A program made the translations under genes and the position numbers. Below, piece by piece: positions 8,115 through 15,830 of a DNA stretch of 32,814 nucleotides (within the stretch, counting starts at the first letter, position 1; each line of letters begins with the position of its first letter). This DNA is from an uncultured beta proteobacterium (GTDB taxonomy: Bacteria; Pseudomonadota; Gammaproteobacteria; Burkholderiales; SG8-41): positions 1 through 32,814 of the forward strand of contig CAITMU010000160.1 in assembly GCA_903893565.1 (NCBI GenBank), given 5' to 3'. Below the pieces are notes generated by a model that saw only the letters and a program-made list of their open reading frames with translations, searched no databases and was not told the origin of the DNA.

Positions 8115-8345
8115 ATGAATTACCAAACCGCACTTGTCTGGTTCCGCCGCGACCTGCGCGCGCATGATCAAGCCGCGCTGGCGAGTGGGCTGGCTGCCGC
8201 CCATCGTGTCTGTTGCGTCTTTGTGTTTGGCCGCGAGATTCTTGGCGCCTTGGCGCGCCATGACCCCCGCGTCGAATGTATCTGGCACAGCGTGCGTGAG
8301 CTCGACGAGGCGCTGCGCGAGCACGGCGGGATAGAACCAGTGTAA
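8115..8345 (+). pseudogene. Truncated photolyase (N-terminal about 75 residues only)
   Basis: From the ATG at 8115 the frame reads MNYQTALVWFRRDLRAHDQA, ALASGLAAAHRVCCVFVFGR, EILGALARHDPRVECIWHS and VRELDEALREHGG. This is the start of the antenna-binding alpha/beta domain of a class I DNA photolyase (WFRRDLR signature). It then runs into IEPV and a stop at 8345, where family members continue for about 400 further residues, including the whole FAD domain. The fragment differs clearly from the intact photolyase at 29027-30463, has higher GC codon use, and is therefore not a recent duplicate of it. It cannot be functional and is best seen as a relic of a displaced or acquired second photolyase gene. 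Confidence 0.8.
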
Positions 8346-8352
8346 AAAGCGA

Positions 8353-8373
8353 GGGGTGGGGTACGGGTAGGGG
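8353..8373 (+). other. G-quadruplex motif next to the photolyase truncation point
   Basis: Four guanine runs (53-56, 58-61, 65-67 and 70-73 of the 83xx block) are separated by loops of 1, 3 and 2 nt, and a further TAGG follows. This satisfies the canonical four-run G-quadruplex pattern. It starts 8 bp after the stop of the truncated photolyase. Confidence 0.6.
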
Positions 8374-8636
8374 TAGGTATCAGGCTGGTCGGAAATTAGC
8401 AGCGCTATTAGCACAAAGCTTTTTTTTGCTTTTAGCTACCATTACGGGCATTACTTCATTCATTTCTAACTCAAATTTCGAGAGGCTTGGCATCATAACA
8501 AGCGATCCATTGCTTCTCACAATCAGCGTCTCATGGGAATAAGCCCATGCTGATCGATCAAAACCAGGATTCTAAATAGAAGTTAAGTCAGTTTGAATTG
8601 AACGCCAAATAAAAGCACGTAACATCTTGATTTTTT

Positions 8637-8712
8637 TGGCGTCCCCAGCGAGATTCGAACTCGCGTTACCGCCGTGAAAGGGCGATGTCCTAGGCCTCTA
8701 GACGATGGGGAC
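8637..8712 (-). tRNA. tRNA-Glu (anticodon TTC)
   Basis: The minus strand gives a complete 76-nt cloverleaf: acceptor GTCCCCA, anticodon loop with TTC, T-arm GCGAGTTCGAATCTCGC, G discriminator and encoded CCA. It sits 22 bp behind tRNA-Ala and is co-transcribed with it. The glutamyl-tRNA synthetase gene is the next gene upstream on this strand, so enzyme and substrate tRNA lie together. Confidence 0.95.
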
Positions 8713-8734
8713 AAATATACAAAACAAACTCTAA

Positions 8735-8810
<76 letters not shown>

Positions 8811-8825
8811 CACGAAAGGTTGCAA

Positions 8826-8854
8826 ATTATACCTTTATAGCCCTGTGGTGTAAA
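8826..8854 (-). promoter_or_regulatory. Sigma-70 promoter of the tRNA-Ala/tRNA-Glu unit
   Basis: On the minus strand, TTTACA (8849-8854) and a perfect TATAAT (8826-8831) are separated by exactly 17 bp. Transcription would start around 8819, about 9 nt before tRNA-Ala. This is a near-consensus stable-RNA promoter, so the tRNAs do not depend on readthrough from gltX. Confidence 0.8.
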
Positions 8855-8966
8855 GAAAACTGAACTCCCAGCTTTACGCTCAAAAAAAGACCTCTGATAC
8901 TGCCGTAGCTGCAGTCCCCTCTTCACCCAACCCAAAGCATGTCCAAGCCGTATCAAGCGCAGGCTC

Positions 8967-10370
8967 TTAAAGCGGAAAAACTGCCAGTTGACTACGCATG
9001 CGGGACAATACGACCTCTCGCCCCAACAATTCCAAAGTCACATCGATGGACGGCGTATGCACCGTACCCGTTACCATCAGTCGCAGCGGCATCGCTAATT
9101 GAGGCATCTTAATTTTATGTTCTGTAATGACAGATTTAATGGCCGTGTTAATAAAACCCCGCTCCCAATCGATACTTTCTAAGTGCCCCAATAACTGCAC
9201 TAAAGCGGGTTTAATCGTAGCCCCATAATGCAATAGCTTTAAGTCTTCAGGGGCATTCGGGTTACGATAAAAATATTCGGCTGCTTGTGCTAACTCTATC
9301 AGCGTATTGACCCGGGATTTTAACAAACCCACCACACGGCTTAAGTCTGGTCCCTCATCGACATTGCAACCCATTTTCTCTAAAAAAGGATGGGTTAAAG
9401 CAGCTAGGCGCGTGTCATCGGCTTGCTTCAAGTACTGCTGATTTAACCATTTTAATTTTTCCCCATCAAATCGCGCAGGAGAACGACTGATATGCTCAAA
9501 GTCAAACCATTCAATCAATTGCTCGGCACTGAATTTCTCTTCATCCCCGTGAGACCATCCCAGACGAGCCAAATAATTAACGAGCGCCTCAGGTAAAAAT
9601 CCCTCTTCCGAATACTGCATCACACTGACCGCACCGTGACGCTTTGATAAACGCTCACCATCAGGGCCCAAAATCATCGGCACATGCCCAAACTGGGGCA
9701 ACGTCTCACCCAAAGCTCGGTAAATATTAATTTGACGAGGGGTGTTATTGACATGATCATCGCCTCGAATAACATGGGTCATTTTCATATCGATGTCATC
9801 AACCACCACACCAAAATTATAAGTCGGAATCCCATCCGCGCGCATGATCACCAGATCATCAAGCTCACTGTTTTGAATGCAAATCGGGCCTTTGACCAAG
9901 TCATTCCACGCTACCTCACCATCATCGGGATTACGAAAACGGATCACCGGCTTTACCCCAACGGAAGGTGTTAAGCCCAAGTGTTTCGCGTTTTCTGGTC
10001 TCCAACGACCATCGTAACGGGGTTTTTCGTGACGGGCACGCTGCCCTTCACGCATTTCGTCTAATTCTTCCTTACTCGCATAGCAGGGGTAAGCATGTCC
10101 AGATTTCAACAATACGTCGACGACCCGTTGATAACTCTCCAAACGCTTCATCTGAAAATAGGGACCCTCATAATCCAACCCCAACCACCGCATACCATCC
10201 AAGATGGCTTGCACGGAGGCCTGCGTGGAACGCTCCTGATCCGTATCCTCCACTCTCAGAACAAAGCTGCCGCCGAGCTTTTTAGCAAAAGCCCAGCAAT
10301 ACAATGCCGTGCGAGCCCCACCAATATGGAGGTAACCTGTGGGACTGGGCGCAAAACGAGTGCGAGTCAT
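8967..10370 (-). CDS. gltX: Glutamyl-tRNA synthetase
   Basis: This cytoplasmic class I aminoacyl-tRNA synthetase charges tRNA-Glu with glutamate. The HIGH-type motif lies at the N terminus (RFAPSPTGYLHIGGARTALY). The KMSKS-type loop appears as ERLSKRHGAVSV, and the GluRS signatures TNGIP-like DGIPTYNFGVVVDDIDM and THVIRGDDH are present. The length of about 467-472 residues is normal for a bacterial GluRS, with a C-terminal anticodon-binding region ending near VLSRMRSQL. The ATG at 10370 (MTRTRFAPSPTG) matches the usual family N terminus; a GTG 15 nt upstream is an alternative. The serine in LSKRH corresponds to the residue that HipA kinases phosphorylate in E. coli GltX, and a hipBA locus lies about 5.5 kb away. 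tRNA-Glu lies just downstream on the same strand. Confidence 0.97.
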   Translation of the reverse strand: MTRTRFAPSPTGYLHIGGARTALYCWAFAKKLGGSFVLRVEDTDQERSTQASVQAILDGMRWLGLDYEGPYFQMKRLESYQRVVDVLLKSGHAYPCYASKEELDEMREGQRARHEKPRYDGRWRPENAKHLGLTPSVGVKPVIRFRNPDDGEVAWNDLVKGPICIQNSELDDLVIMRADGIPTYNFGVVVDDIDMKMTHVIRGDDHVNNTPRQINIYRALGETLPQFGHVPMILGPDGERLSKRHGAVSVMQYSEEGFLPEALVNYLARLGWSHGDEEKFSAEQLIEWFDFEHISRSPARFDGEKLKWLNQQYLKQADDTRLAALTHPFLEKMGCNVDEGPDLSRVVGLLKSRVNTLIELAQAAEYFYRNPNAPEDLKLLHYGATIKPALVQLLGHLESIDWERGFINTAIKSVITEHKIKMPQLAMPLRLMVTGTVHTPSIDVTLELLGREVVLSRMRSQLAVFPL

Positions 10371-10658
10371 AAAAGTTTGATTCACTAAAAAAATGCGAAT
10401 TCTACGCCAAGTGCTACGAATTGTCTTGATGAATAAAGAGAATTTGCCATAAAAACAGCAACTTAAACTCTTAGCGTGAGAATGTATCGAGTTTTTCTCT
10501 TTGCCCGTTCAGCCCTCTGAGCGTTTGAGGACAAAATTTTTTTCTCATCAAAAAAGGTGTTTTTAAAGCGGGACACCCACCCCACTGCGCGTGCCATTTA
10601 CTCGCAGAGCAAGAAGCTTTTCGATATCATCTCTGCACTTATGATTAAGGTGACTCCC

Positions 10659-12221
10659 ATGAATGAATACCCCTGCCAAAATTGGCAAGTTCGTAAACCC
10701 ATGGCGCAATCTCGCCACGGCGTAGTTTCCAGCCAAAATCGCCTTGCTGCTGAAGCCGGAATTCAAGTTCTCAACGCTGGTGGCAATGCCATTGATGCAG
10801 CCGTTGCAACCGGTCTTGCCCTAGGGGCCGTTGAGCCATGGAACAGCGGATTAGGTGGGGTTGGGTTCATGCTGGTCTATCTGGCACGAGAAAAGCGTGT
10901 CAAGGTGGTCGACTTTGGCCCCCTGTCACCGGGAGGATTAAATCCGGCAGATTTTCCTTTGACCGGAGGCTTTACGCAGGATTTATTTACTTGGCCCAGT
11001 GTCAAAGAAGATCGAAATGTCCATGGCCCACGCTCTTTTGTTATTCCAAGCAACCCTGCAGGCCTATCGTTGGCGTTAAAAAGCTTTGGTACATTACCTT
11101 GGAGTGAAGTCATACAACCGGCCATAGCGCTGGCAGAAAAAGGACTCCCCGTTGACTGGTATCTCACCCTTAAAATTGCCACCATGGCCCAAGGGCTCGC
11201 CCGATACCCTAGTTCTGCCAACATTTACCTACCTAAGGGCTTTCCCCCGGTTTCCCTTTCTGGTGAACAACTCGATCACCTCCCCTTAAAAGGACTGGCA
11301 CAAACTCTACGCCAACTAGCCAAAGCTGGAGCAGACGATTTTTATAAAGGCGCCATTGCCAATAGCATGGTGAAAGACACCCAAGCCATGGGCGGAATTT
11401 TATCGTTACAAGATCTGGCCCAATACGAGGCTCGTATTGTGGATCCGATTCACTGCGAATATCGTGGCGTTGAATTAGCACTCGCCCCGGCGTTAACGGC
11501 AGGGCCTTCGATGCTGCAATGCCTCGGTCAATTAAAAGACATCCCCTTTAATTCTGGGCGCCCAAACGCTCAAGCTTTTTTAGCTTATGCCAACGTGTTA
11601 CGAGAGGCCTTTTCGGTTCGTCTTTCTTCCATGGGAGACGATACACAGGCACCAGAGCCAACGTGCACCACTCACTTTAATGTGGTTGATCGCGAAGGCA
11701 ATATGGTCGCGCACACCCAAACCCTGCTCTCCGTATTCGGTAGTAAAGTCGTATTGCCTGAGACTGGCATTCTCATGAATAATGGCATTATGTGGTTTGA
11801 CCCTCGACCAGGCACTCCGAACACACTCGGCCCCAAAAAACGTGCACTGACCAATATGTGCCCCGTTATTGCTTACCAAAACGGTCAGCCACGGTTTGCT
11901 CTAGGCGCTTCAGGGGGACGTAAGATTTTCCCTGCTGTGCTACAACTCACCTCTTTTCTAATTGATTATGGCATGCCATTAGATGAAGCCTTTCACCACC
12001 CGCGCATTGATGCCAGTGGGGGCGAGAGTGTTGGTGTAGATCCTCGTTTAGCCCAACCCATCAAAGATGTATTGCAAGAAAAATTTCCCTTAAATAAGAC
12101 AGAATTAGTCGTTTATCCGACCAACTTTGCCTGCCCCAGCGCGGTCATGCAAAATGCTGAAGGTGAACACTTTGGCATGAGTGATGTGATGAGCCCCAAC
12201 TCGGCTTCGGTGGGGCAATAA
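10659..12221 (+). CDS. Gamma-glutamyltransferase-family protein (Ntn hydrolase)
   Basis: The product belongs to the gamma-glutamyltranspeptidase family of self-cleaving Ntn hydrolases. The N-terminal signature GVVSSQNRLAAEAGIQVLNA, then GGNAIDAAVATGLALGAVEP, is typical. The processing and catalytic threonine is present in the motif CTTHFNVVDREGNMVAHTQ (codons near 11667), giving a large chain of about 336 and a small chain of about 184 residues. The oxyanion-loop-like region LGASGGRKIFPAV follows. The start is at 10659 because AAGGTGA lies 5-6 nt upstream, although an open frame extends to 10557. No signal peptide is visible, unlike the periplasmic E. coli enzyme, so it is probably cytoplasmic. 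It may act on gamma-glutamyl or cephalosporin-like amides; the true substrate is unknown. A MocA-type oxidoreductase follows on the same strand. Confidence 0.85.
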   Translation: MNEYPCQNWQVRKPMAQSRHGVVSSQNRLAAEAGIQVLNAGGNAIDAAVATGLALGAVEPWNSGLGGVGFMLVYLAREKRVKVVDFGPLSPGGLNPADFPLTGGFTQDLFTWPSVKEDRNVHGPRSFVIPSNPAGLSLALKSFGTLPWSEVIQPAIALAEKGLPVDWYLTLKIATMAQGLARYPSSANIYLPKGFPPVSLSGEQLDHLPLKGLAQTLRQLAKAGADDFYKGAIANSMVKDTQAMGGILSLQDLAQYEARIVDPIHCEYRGVELALAPALTAGPSMLQCLGQLKDIPFNSGRPNAQAFLAYANVLREAFSVRLSSMGDDTQAPEPTCTTHFNVVDREGNMVAHTQTLLSVFGSKVVLPETGILMNNGIMWFDPRPGTPNTLGPKKRALTNMCPVIAYQNGQPRFALGASGGRKIFPAVLQLTSFLIDYGMPLDEAFHHPRIDASGGESVGVDPRLAQPIKDVLQEKFPLNKTELVVYPTNFACPSAVMQNAEGEHFGMSDVMSPNSASVGQ

Positions 12222-12322
12222 TTCACACCCCATGCCCTCGATCAGCGCTCACCGGTTCTTCGCCCGATTTTGATACAACGATAGACCGAATTTAATATTC
12301 CCAATCTCTCCAAAGGATCACT

Positions 12323-13333
12323 ATGCTTAACGCAGCCATTGTTGGTTTAGGCCGTTGGGGTCAAAACTTGACCAACAGCATTCAAAATAAGTCTAAAAAA
12401 ATACGCATCGTTCAAGGGGTGGTCAGACACCCCGAAAAAGTAGAAGACTATGCAAAAAAGCAAGGCTTCACGATAGTCAAAAGCTTACAAGAAGCCTTAG
12501 CAAACCCTCAAGTCGAAGCCATCATTTTGGCGACCCCGCACAGCCTACACGCCGAGCAAATCATCGCTTGCGCCAAAGCCGGTAAACCCGTATTTACTGA
12601 AAAGCCTTTCACGCTAACCACCGAGAGCGCAAAAGCGGCTGTGGCCGCTTGTGCTGCTGCAAAAATCACTCTGGGTGTTGGCTATAACTGGCGTTTTCAA
12701 CCGGCATTACAAGCGATCAAACAATTGCTCACCGAAGGCAAACTCGGCAAGCTGCTACACATTGAGGGTAACTTTAACGGCCCCAGCGTTTATCGTGTGG
12801 GTCGCGAACATTGGCGACAAGATCGTGAGGAAGGCCCCGCCGGGGGTATGACCGGTCGTGGGGTACACGTGGTGGATGCCATGCTCTACTTAGCGGGCCC
12901 CATAGAATCGGTCTACGCACAAAGTCATCGCTTTGCACTCGATTACGGCACCGATGATACAACCACCATGCTATTTAAATTTCGCGGTGGTGGCACGGGG
13001 TATCTTGGCACTGTGATCGCCACCGCAGAAACGTGGCGACTTCAAGTATGCGGCTCCCGCGGTTGGGCAGAAGTCGGTGATGTGCAACATCTCAACACGT
13101 GGCAGCTTCGCACTTGTTTTTTCGATCCCAATGATCCTTACGTCCACCCTCAACCTCAAGTGACTCAATTTCCAGATACCAGCACAGAGCGATTAGAGTT
13201 GGAGAACTTTGCCGATGCCGTCAAAAACAACCGCCCCTTGGCGATTCAAGGCGGAGAAGACATCCACAATGTCACCGTATTGGAATCAATTCTACAATCG
13301 GTCACGAGCGGACAATCGGTCAAGATTGCTTAA
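12323..13333 (+). CDS. Gfo/Idh/MocA-family NAD(P)-dependent oxidoreductase
   Basis: The 336-residue protein starts with a Rossmann nucleotide-binding motif (AAIVGLGRWGQNL). It has the family strand-turn ILATPHSLHAEQI and the conserved EKPF motif (GKPVFTEKPFTLT). The second domain begins around GVGYNWRFQPAL and includes MTGRGVHVVDAMLYLAG, where the conserved His of the substrate site lies. The length matches the family. Members oxidise or reduce sugars, inositols or related polyols; no specific substrate can be deduced. AAGGA lies 8 nt before the ATG. It follows the GGT-like gene after 101 bp and may be co-expressed. Its stop overlaps that of the convergent DadA-like gene by 4 nt (TTAA). Confidence 0.85.
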   Translation: MLNAAIVGLGRWGQNLTNSIQNKSKKIRIVQGVVRHPEKVEDYAKKQGFTIVKSLQEALANPQVEAIILATPHSLHAEQIIACAKAGKPVFTEKPFTLTTESAKAAVAACAAAKITLGVGYNWRFQPALQAIKQLLTEGKLGKLLHIEGNFNGPSVYRVGREHWRQDREEGPAGGMTGRGVHVVDAMLYLAGPIESVYAQSHRFALDYGTDDTTTMLFKFRGGGTGYLGTVIATAETWRLQVCGSRGWAEVGDVQHLNTWQLRTCFFDPNDPYVHPQPQVTQFPDTSTERLELENFADAVKNNRPLAIQGGEDIHNVTVLESILQSVTSGQSVKIA

Positions 13334-14571
13334 CTAAATCGACTGGGGCTAAACGGACGAACATCAATGTTGGGCTTTCTTCCTGCGATCAAGTCGGCTA
13401 GGAGTCGCCCTGTTGGTGCACCCCCACACAGCCCTACATGGCCATGACCGAAGGCGTACCAGACTTTTGCCATCTTAGAGGCCGGACCAATCACGGGTAA
13501 TGAATCGGGCATCGAAGGCCTACGACCCATCCACTGGGTCGAATCCACAGCGCTAATGCCTGGGAAGATATTTTGCATTTGCTGTCTTAACACATCGGCG
13601 CGAGCATAATTGGGGGGAGCATCGTTACCTGCAAATTCACTTTGTCCCGCAATGCGTAAACCCATTTCCATCGGCGTCACAAAAACTTTTTGTTCTGGTA
13701 AAAATAAAGGCATGGGTAAACTACAATGAGGATCTGAGTAAGTCACGTGATAACCCCGCTCCGCTTCCAAGGGCAACACATCCCCAAGCTTTTTAGCCCA
13801 AATATGGGAATGCGAACCAGCGCAAATCACCAATTGATCAACCGGCCACCGGCCCTGATCGGTCAGTAGCGAATGAGGGCCGGAATCATTACATTCGATA
13901 TCGAGGACTTCTCGTTGTAAGATTTCGCCCCCATCGGCTTGAAATTGTTGTGCGAGTGACTGCGTTAACCGCTCAGGATTAGCCACAAACCCTTGTTCTG
14001 GCAAATAAAGACCTATCTCAAATTGCCCTTTTAATTGCGGTAATTTGTCTTGTATTTCTTTACTATGTAAAGTTTGAATCAAAACCCCTCGGTCTTGGCG
14101 CAGTTTCCAAGCCAAGGCGTCGGCTTGATAACCCTCAAGGGTTGAATAAGCCACCACATAACCCGTTTGTCGAATAAGGTCGCTGACATTGGCATTAGAA
14201 ACCAGGGGGGCGTAAGCCTCAAAGGTTTGCTTTAACAAAGGCCGCAACGCATCCGCGATTTTCTCAACCCGGGAAAGCCTAGAGGCTTCCAGTAAACGTA
14301 AAAACCAAGGCATGGCTTTGAGAAAATGGGCAGGGCGTATGGACAAGGGGCCCAAAGGATCCATTAAATAACCCGGCACCTTAGATAAGACACCAGGCAG
14401 TGCCTGAGGCACACACGAACCAGGACTTAAAATACCTGCATTTCCGAAAGAACAATACTGCCCCGGGGGCAGACGATCGATCACCGTCACTCGGTGACCA
14501 TCGCGGCGTAAGTAACTAGCCGTAGCAATACCCACGATACCCGCACCAATAACAGTAATATGTTTTTTCAA
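13330..14571 (-). CDS. FAD-dependent D-amino-acid dehydrogenase-like protein (DadA family)
   Basis: The 413-residue protein opens with a Rossmann FAD motif (ITVIGAGIVGIATASYLRRD). It then has the DAO-type segment YCSFGNAGILSPGSCVPQAL seen in D-amino-acid dehydrogenases. Near the C terminus DSTQWMGRRPSMPDSLPVIG and YAFGHGHVGLCGGAPTGRLL form the conserved FAD-binding and substrate-cap region. DadA-type enzymes deaminate D-amino acids to 2-oxo acids and pass electrons to the membrane quinone pool. The paralogous family is broad, so D-hydroxyproline or other amine substrates are possible. The start codon is TTG at 14571 with GAGG about 6 nt upstream. It converges with the MocA-type gene, overlapping it by 4 nt. 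Confidence 0.85.
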   Translation of the reverse strand: MKKHITVIGAGIVGIATASYLRRDGHRVTVIDRLPPGQYCSFGNAGILSPGSCVPQALPGVLSKVPGYLMDPLGPLSIRPAHFLKAMPWFLRLLEASRLSRVEKIADALRPLLKQTFEAYAPLVSNANVSDLIRQTGYVVAYSTLEGYQADALAWKLRQDRGVLIQTLHSKEIQDKLPQLKGQFEIGLYLPEQGFVANPERLTQSLAQQFQADGGEILQREVLDIECNDSGPHSLLTDQGRWPVDQLVICAGSHSHIWAKKLGDVLPLEAERGYHVTYSDPHCSLPMPLFLPEQKVFVTPMEMGLRIAGQSEFAGNDAPPNYARADVLRQQMQNIFPGISAVDSTQWMGRRPSMPDSLPVIGPASKMAKVWYAFGHGHVGLCGGAPTGRLLADLIAGRKPNIDVRPFSPSRFS

Positions 14572-14915
14572 TTGTCACCTCAGAATCAATCCACCCTAAT
14601 TATAGATGAACGACTCTTTAAAACACGAATACCTTAAAAAGATGGGAATTCCTTGGAATTTTCCTACCCCAATCAATTACAGGGATACCGCGCTTGGCTT
14701 GGCGCCTCACCGAGTAAGGTGTTAAAATCAAATATGTGATGGAAAAAATTATTGGGTCAGGAAAATAATTGTCATAGCCCAGTAAAGGCATCTGACTGTA
14801 TGCCGTAATTTTCTAAGTCGTGTTATTTTTAGACACTGTCTTTTTGTTTTGAACTGACAATGATTTTCCAACATTGCAGAGGTCTATCCTTTAATTCGGG
14901 TATGTATGTAAACCC
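14572..14915. other. Intergenic stretch before tRNA-Val
   Basis: About 340 bp, AT-rich, with no plausible reading frame. It must contain the leftward promoter of the DadA-like gene and the rightward promoter of tRNA-Val. I could not find a convincing -35/-10 pair for either. Nothing else is visible. Confidence 0.5.
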
Positions 14916-14990
14916 GGGCGGTTAACTCAGCGGTAGAGTGCCACCTTCACACGGTGGAAGCCACTGGTTCGATCCCAGTACCGCCCACCA
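14916..14990 (+). tRNA. tRNA-Val (anticodon CAC)
   Basis: A complete 75-nt cloverleaf: acceptor GGGCGGT paired with ACCGCCC, D-arm CTCAGCGGTAGAG, anticodon arm CCACC-TTCACAC-GGTGG with anticodon CAC, T-arm CTGGTTCGATCCCAG, A discriminator and encoded CCA. It borders the hipBA accessory patch and would be a natural integration target, although no second copy of its 3' end was found in this window. Confidence 0.95.
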
Positions 14991-15443
14991 CAAAAATAAA
15001 TCACTTAGAACGTTTTAAAAAAATAGGTGATTTACATTCGAGGCAATTACAAAAATCTTTCAAAATGAGGCGGCTATTAATTAGCACTAGTTCGCAAAAT
15101 TAAATGGGAACCTGCTGTTCGAAGGCCCACTGGACTTAGCGCAATCTTCATGTGAAAAGAGCTGACTCTCATCGACTCAGACAGAACATACAACATTCGG
15201 TTACTTGGCGGTCTTCAGAACTTGTCTAGAGCATACCGATTCAGCCAGATATGGAGATATGGTGCTATGTGAATGACCCTGATCCGGGTCAGTTGCAGGC
15301 CGTTCAGTTCATCCATTGCCCGAAAGAATTCGCCCATTGGCTTAGAAAGCAATAATGGCTATTGCCCCTTCGCCAATACCCCAACAACACAACCATTATT
15401 GGGTGTAATCGGGTGCTCTTTTGAAGGCAAGATACATCAAACA
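14991..15443. other. Intergenic stretch between tRNA-Val and the hip operators
   Basis: A 7-bp inverted repeat AAATCAC (14998-15004) / GTGATTT (15027-15033) follows the tRNA and may assist termination. A further dyad TGACCC/GGGTCA lies at 15274-15291. A short plus-strand frame (15251-15355, ending AVQFIHCPKEFAHWLRKQ) has coding-like composition but no start context or known relative. No established gene is present; the stretch looks like eroded DNA. Confidence 0.4.
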
Positions 15444-15457
15444 TTCCCGTTCGGGAA
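15444..15457. promoter_or_regulatory. Hip operator O1
   Basis: TTCCCGTTCGGGAA: half-sites TTCCCG and CGGGAA around a 2-bp spacer, centred at 15450.5. It is the most distal of three matching sites, exactly 50 bp upstream of O2. It is probably a binding site for the HTH antitoxin encoded downstream. Confidence 0.7.
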
Positions 15458-15493
15458 ATGTTGGTGCCGTCCAGGTTCGTATTTCAATTAAAA

Positions 15494-15507
15494 TTCCCGA
15501 TCGGGAA
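15494..15507. promoter_or_regulatory. Hip operator O2, just upstream of the -35 box
   Basis: TTCCCGATCGGGAA is a perfect 14-bp palindrome centred at 15500.5. It ends 7 bp before the predicted -35 hexamer, so bound antitoxin would sit against the RNA polymerase site. Confidence 0.75.
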
Positions 15508-15514
15508 ATATCAC

Positions 15515-15543
15515 TTGCACAGAGCCCCGTTATAGCTGATAAT
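15515..15543 (+). promoter_or_regulatory. Sigma-70 promoter of hipBA
   Basis: TTGCAC (15515-15520) and GATAAT (15538-15543) are separated by 17 bp. Transcription should start near 15550, inside operator O3. This gives a leader of only about 20 nt without a recognisable Shine-Dalgarno sequence. The promoter is bracketed by O2 and O3, which fits autorepression. Confidence 0.7.
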
Positions 15544-15557
15544 TTCCCGAACGGGAA
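15544..15557. promoter_or_regulatory. Hip operator O3, over the transcription start
   Basis: TTCCCGAACGGGAA is centred at 15550.5, directly after the -10 box and 12 bp before the hipB start codon. Occupation would block promoter clearance. The half-sites are identical to those of O1 and O2; only the central 2 bp differ. Confidence 0.75.
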
Positions 15558-15569
15558 ACTTATAAAACC

Positions 15570-15830
15570 ATGACATCCATTCAATCTCCTCAGCAACTCG
15601 GTGCAGCACTTCGTGCCGCTCGCAAGCAGCTCGGGCTGACACAGCCCCAGTTGGCGCTGGCAGCGGGGGTGGGGGTGCGCTTCATCGTAGACCTTGAGGC
15701 TGGCAAGCCCACCTTGCGGCTGGAAAACGTAATGCGAGTCATTGATGCCCTGGGGGGAGAGATCCAGTTGAGCGGTTTGCCCTCGGTTGCGGCTGACGAT
15801 GAACGTGAAGGGGATGACCATGGCGCATGA
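15570..15830 (+). CDS. hipB: HipB-type antitoxin, Xre-family DNA-binding protein
   Basis: An 86-residue helix-turn-helix protein: the motif QLGAALRAARKQLGLTQPQL plus ALAAGVGVRFIVDLEAGKPT spans residues 10-50. RLENVMRVIDALGGEIQL then follows, the standard C-terminal strand of HipB and related type II antitoxins that mediates dimerisation. HipB dimers bind palindromic operators and hold the HipA kinase inactive. Three matching palindromes lie immediately upstream, one only 12 bp from the start codon. The translation start (ATG 15570) lacks a clear ribosome site and the leader is very short. The 3' end overlaps hipA by 11 nt, indicating coupled synthesis of antitoxin and toxin. Confidence 0.9.
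   Translation: MTSIQSPQQLGAALRAARKQLGLTQPQLALAAGVGVRFIVDLEAGKPTLRLENVMRVIDALGGEIQLSGLPSVAADDEREGDDHGA

Noticed and set aside
7790..8116. Minus-strand frame ending VPTYILERYEKVALGTQHRQ
   Set aside because: Part looks coding-like, but there is no start signal or recognisable family and the left portion is low-complexity. It is not strong enough to call.
8602..8642. Inverted repeat ACGCCAAA / TTTGGCGT at the tRNA-Glu 3' end, as a terminator
   Set aside because: The loop is 25 nt and no T tail follows on the minus strand. It overlaps the mature tRNA end.
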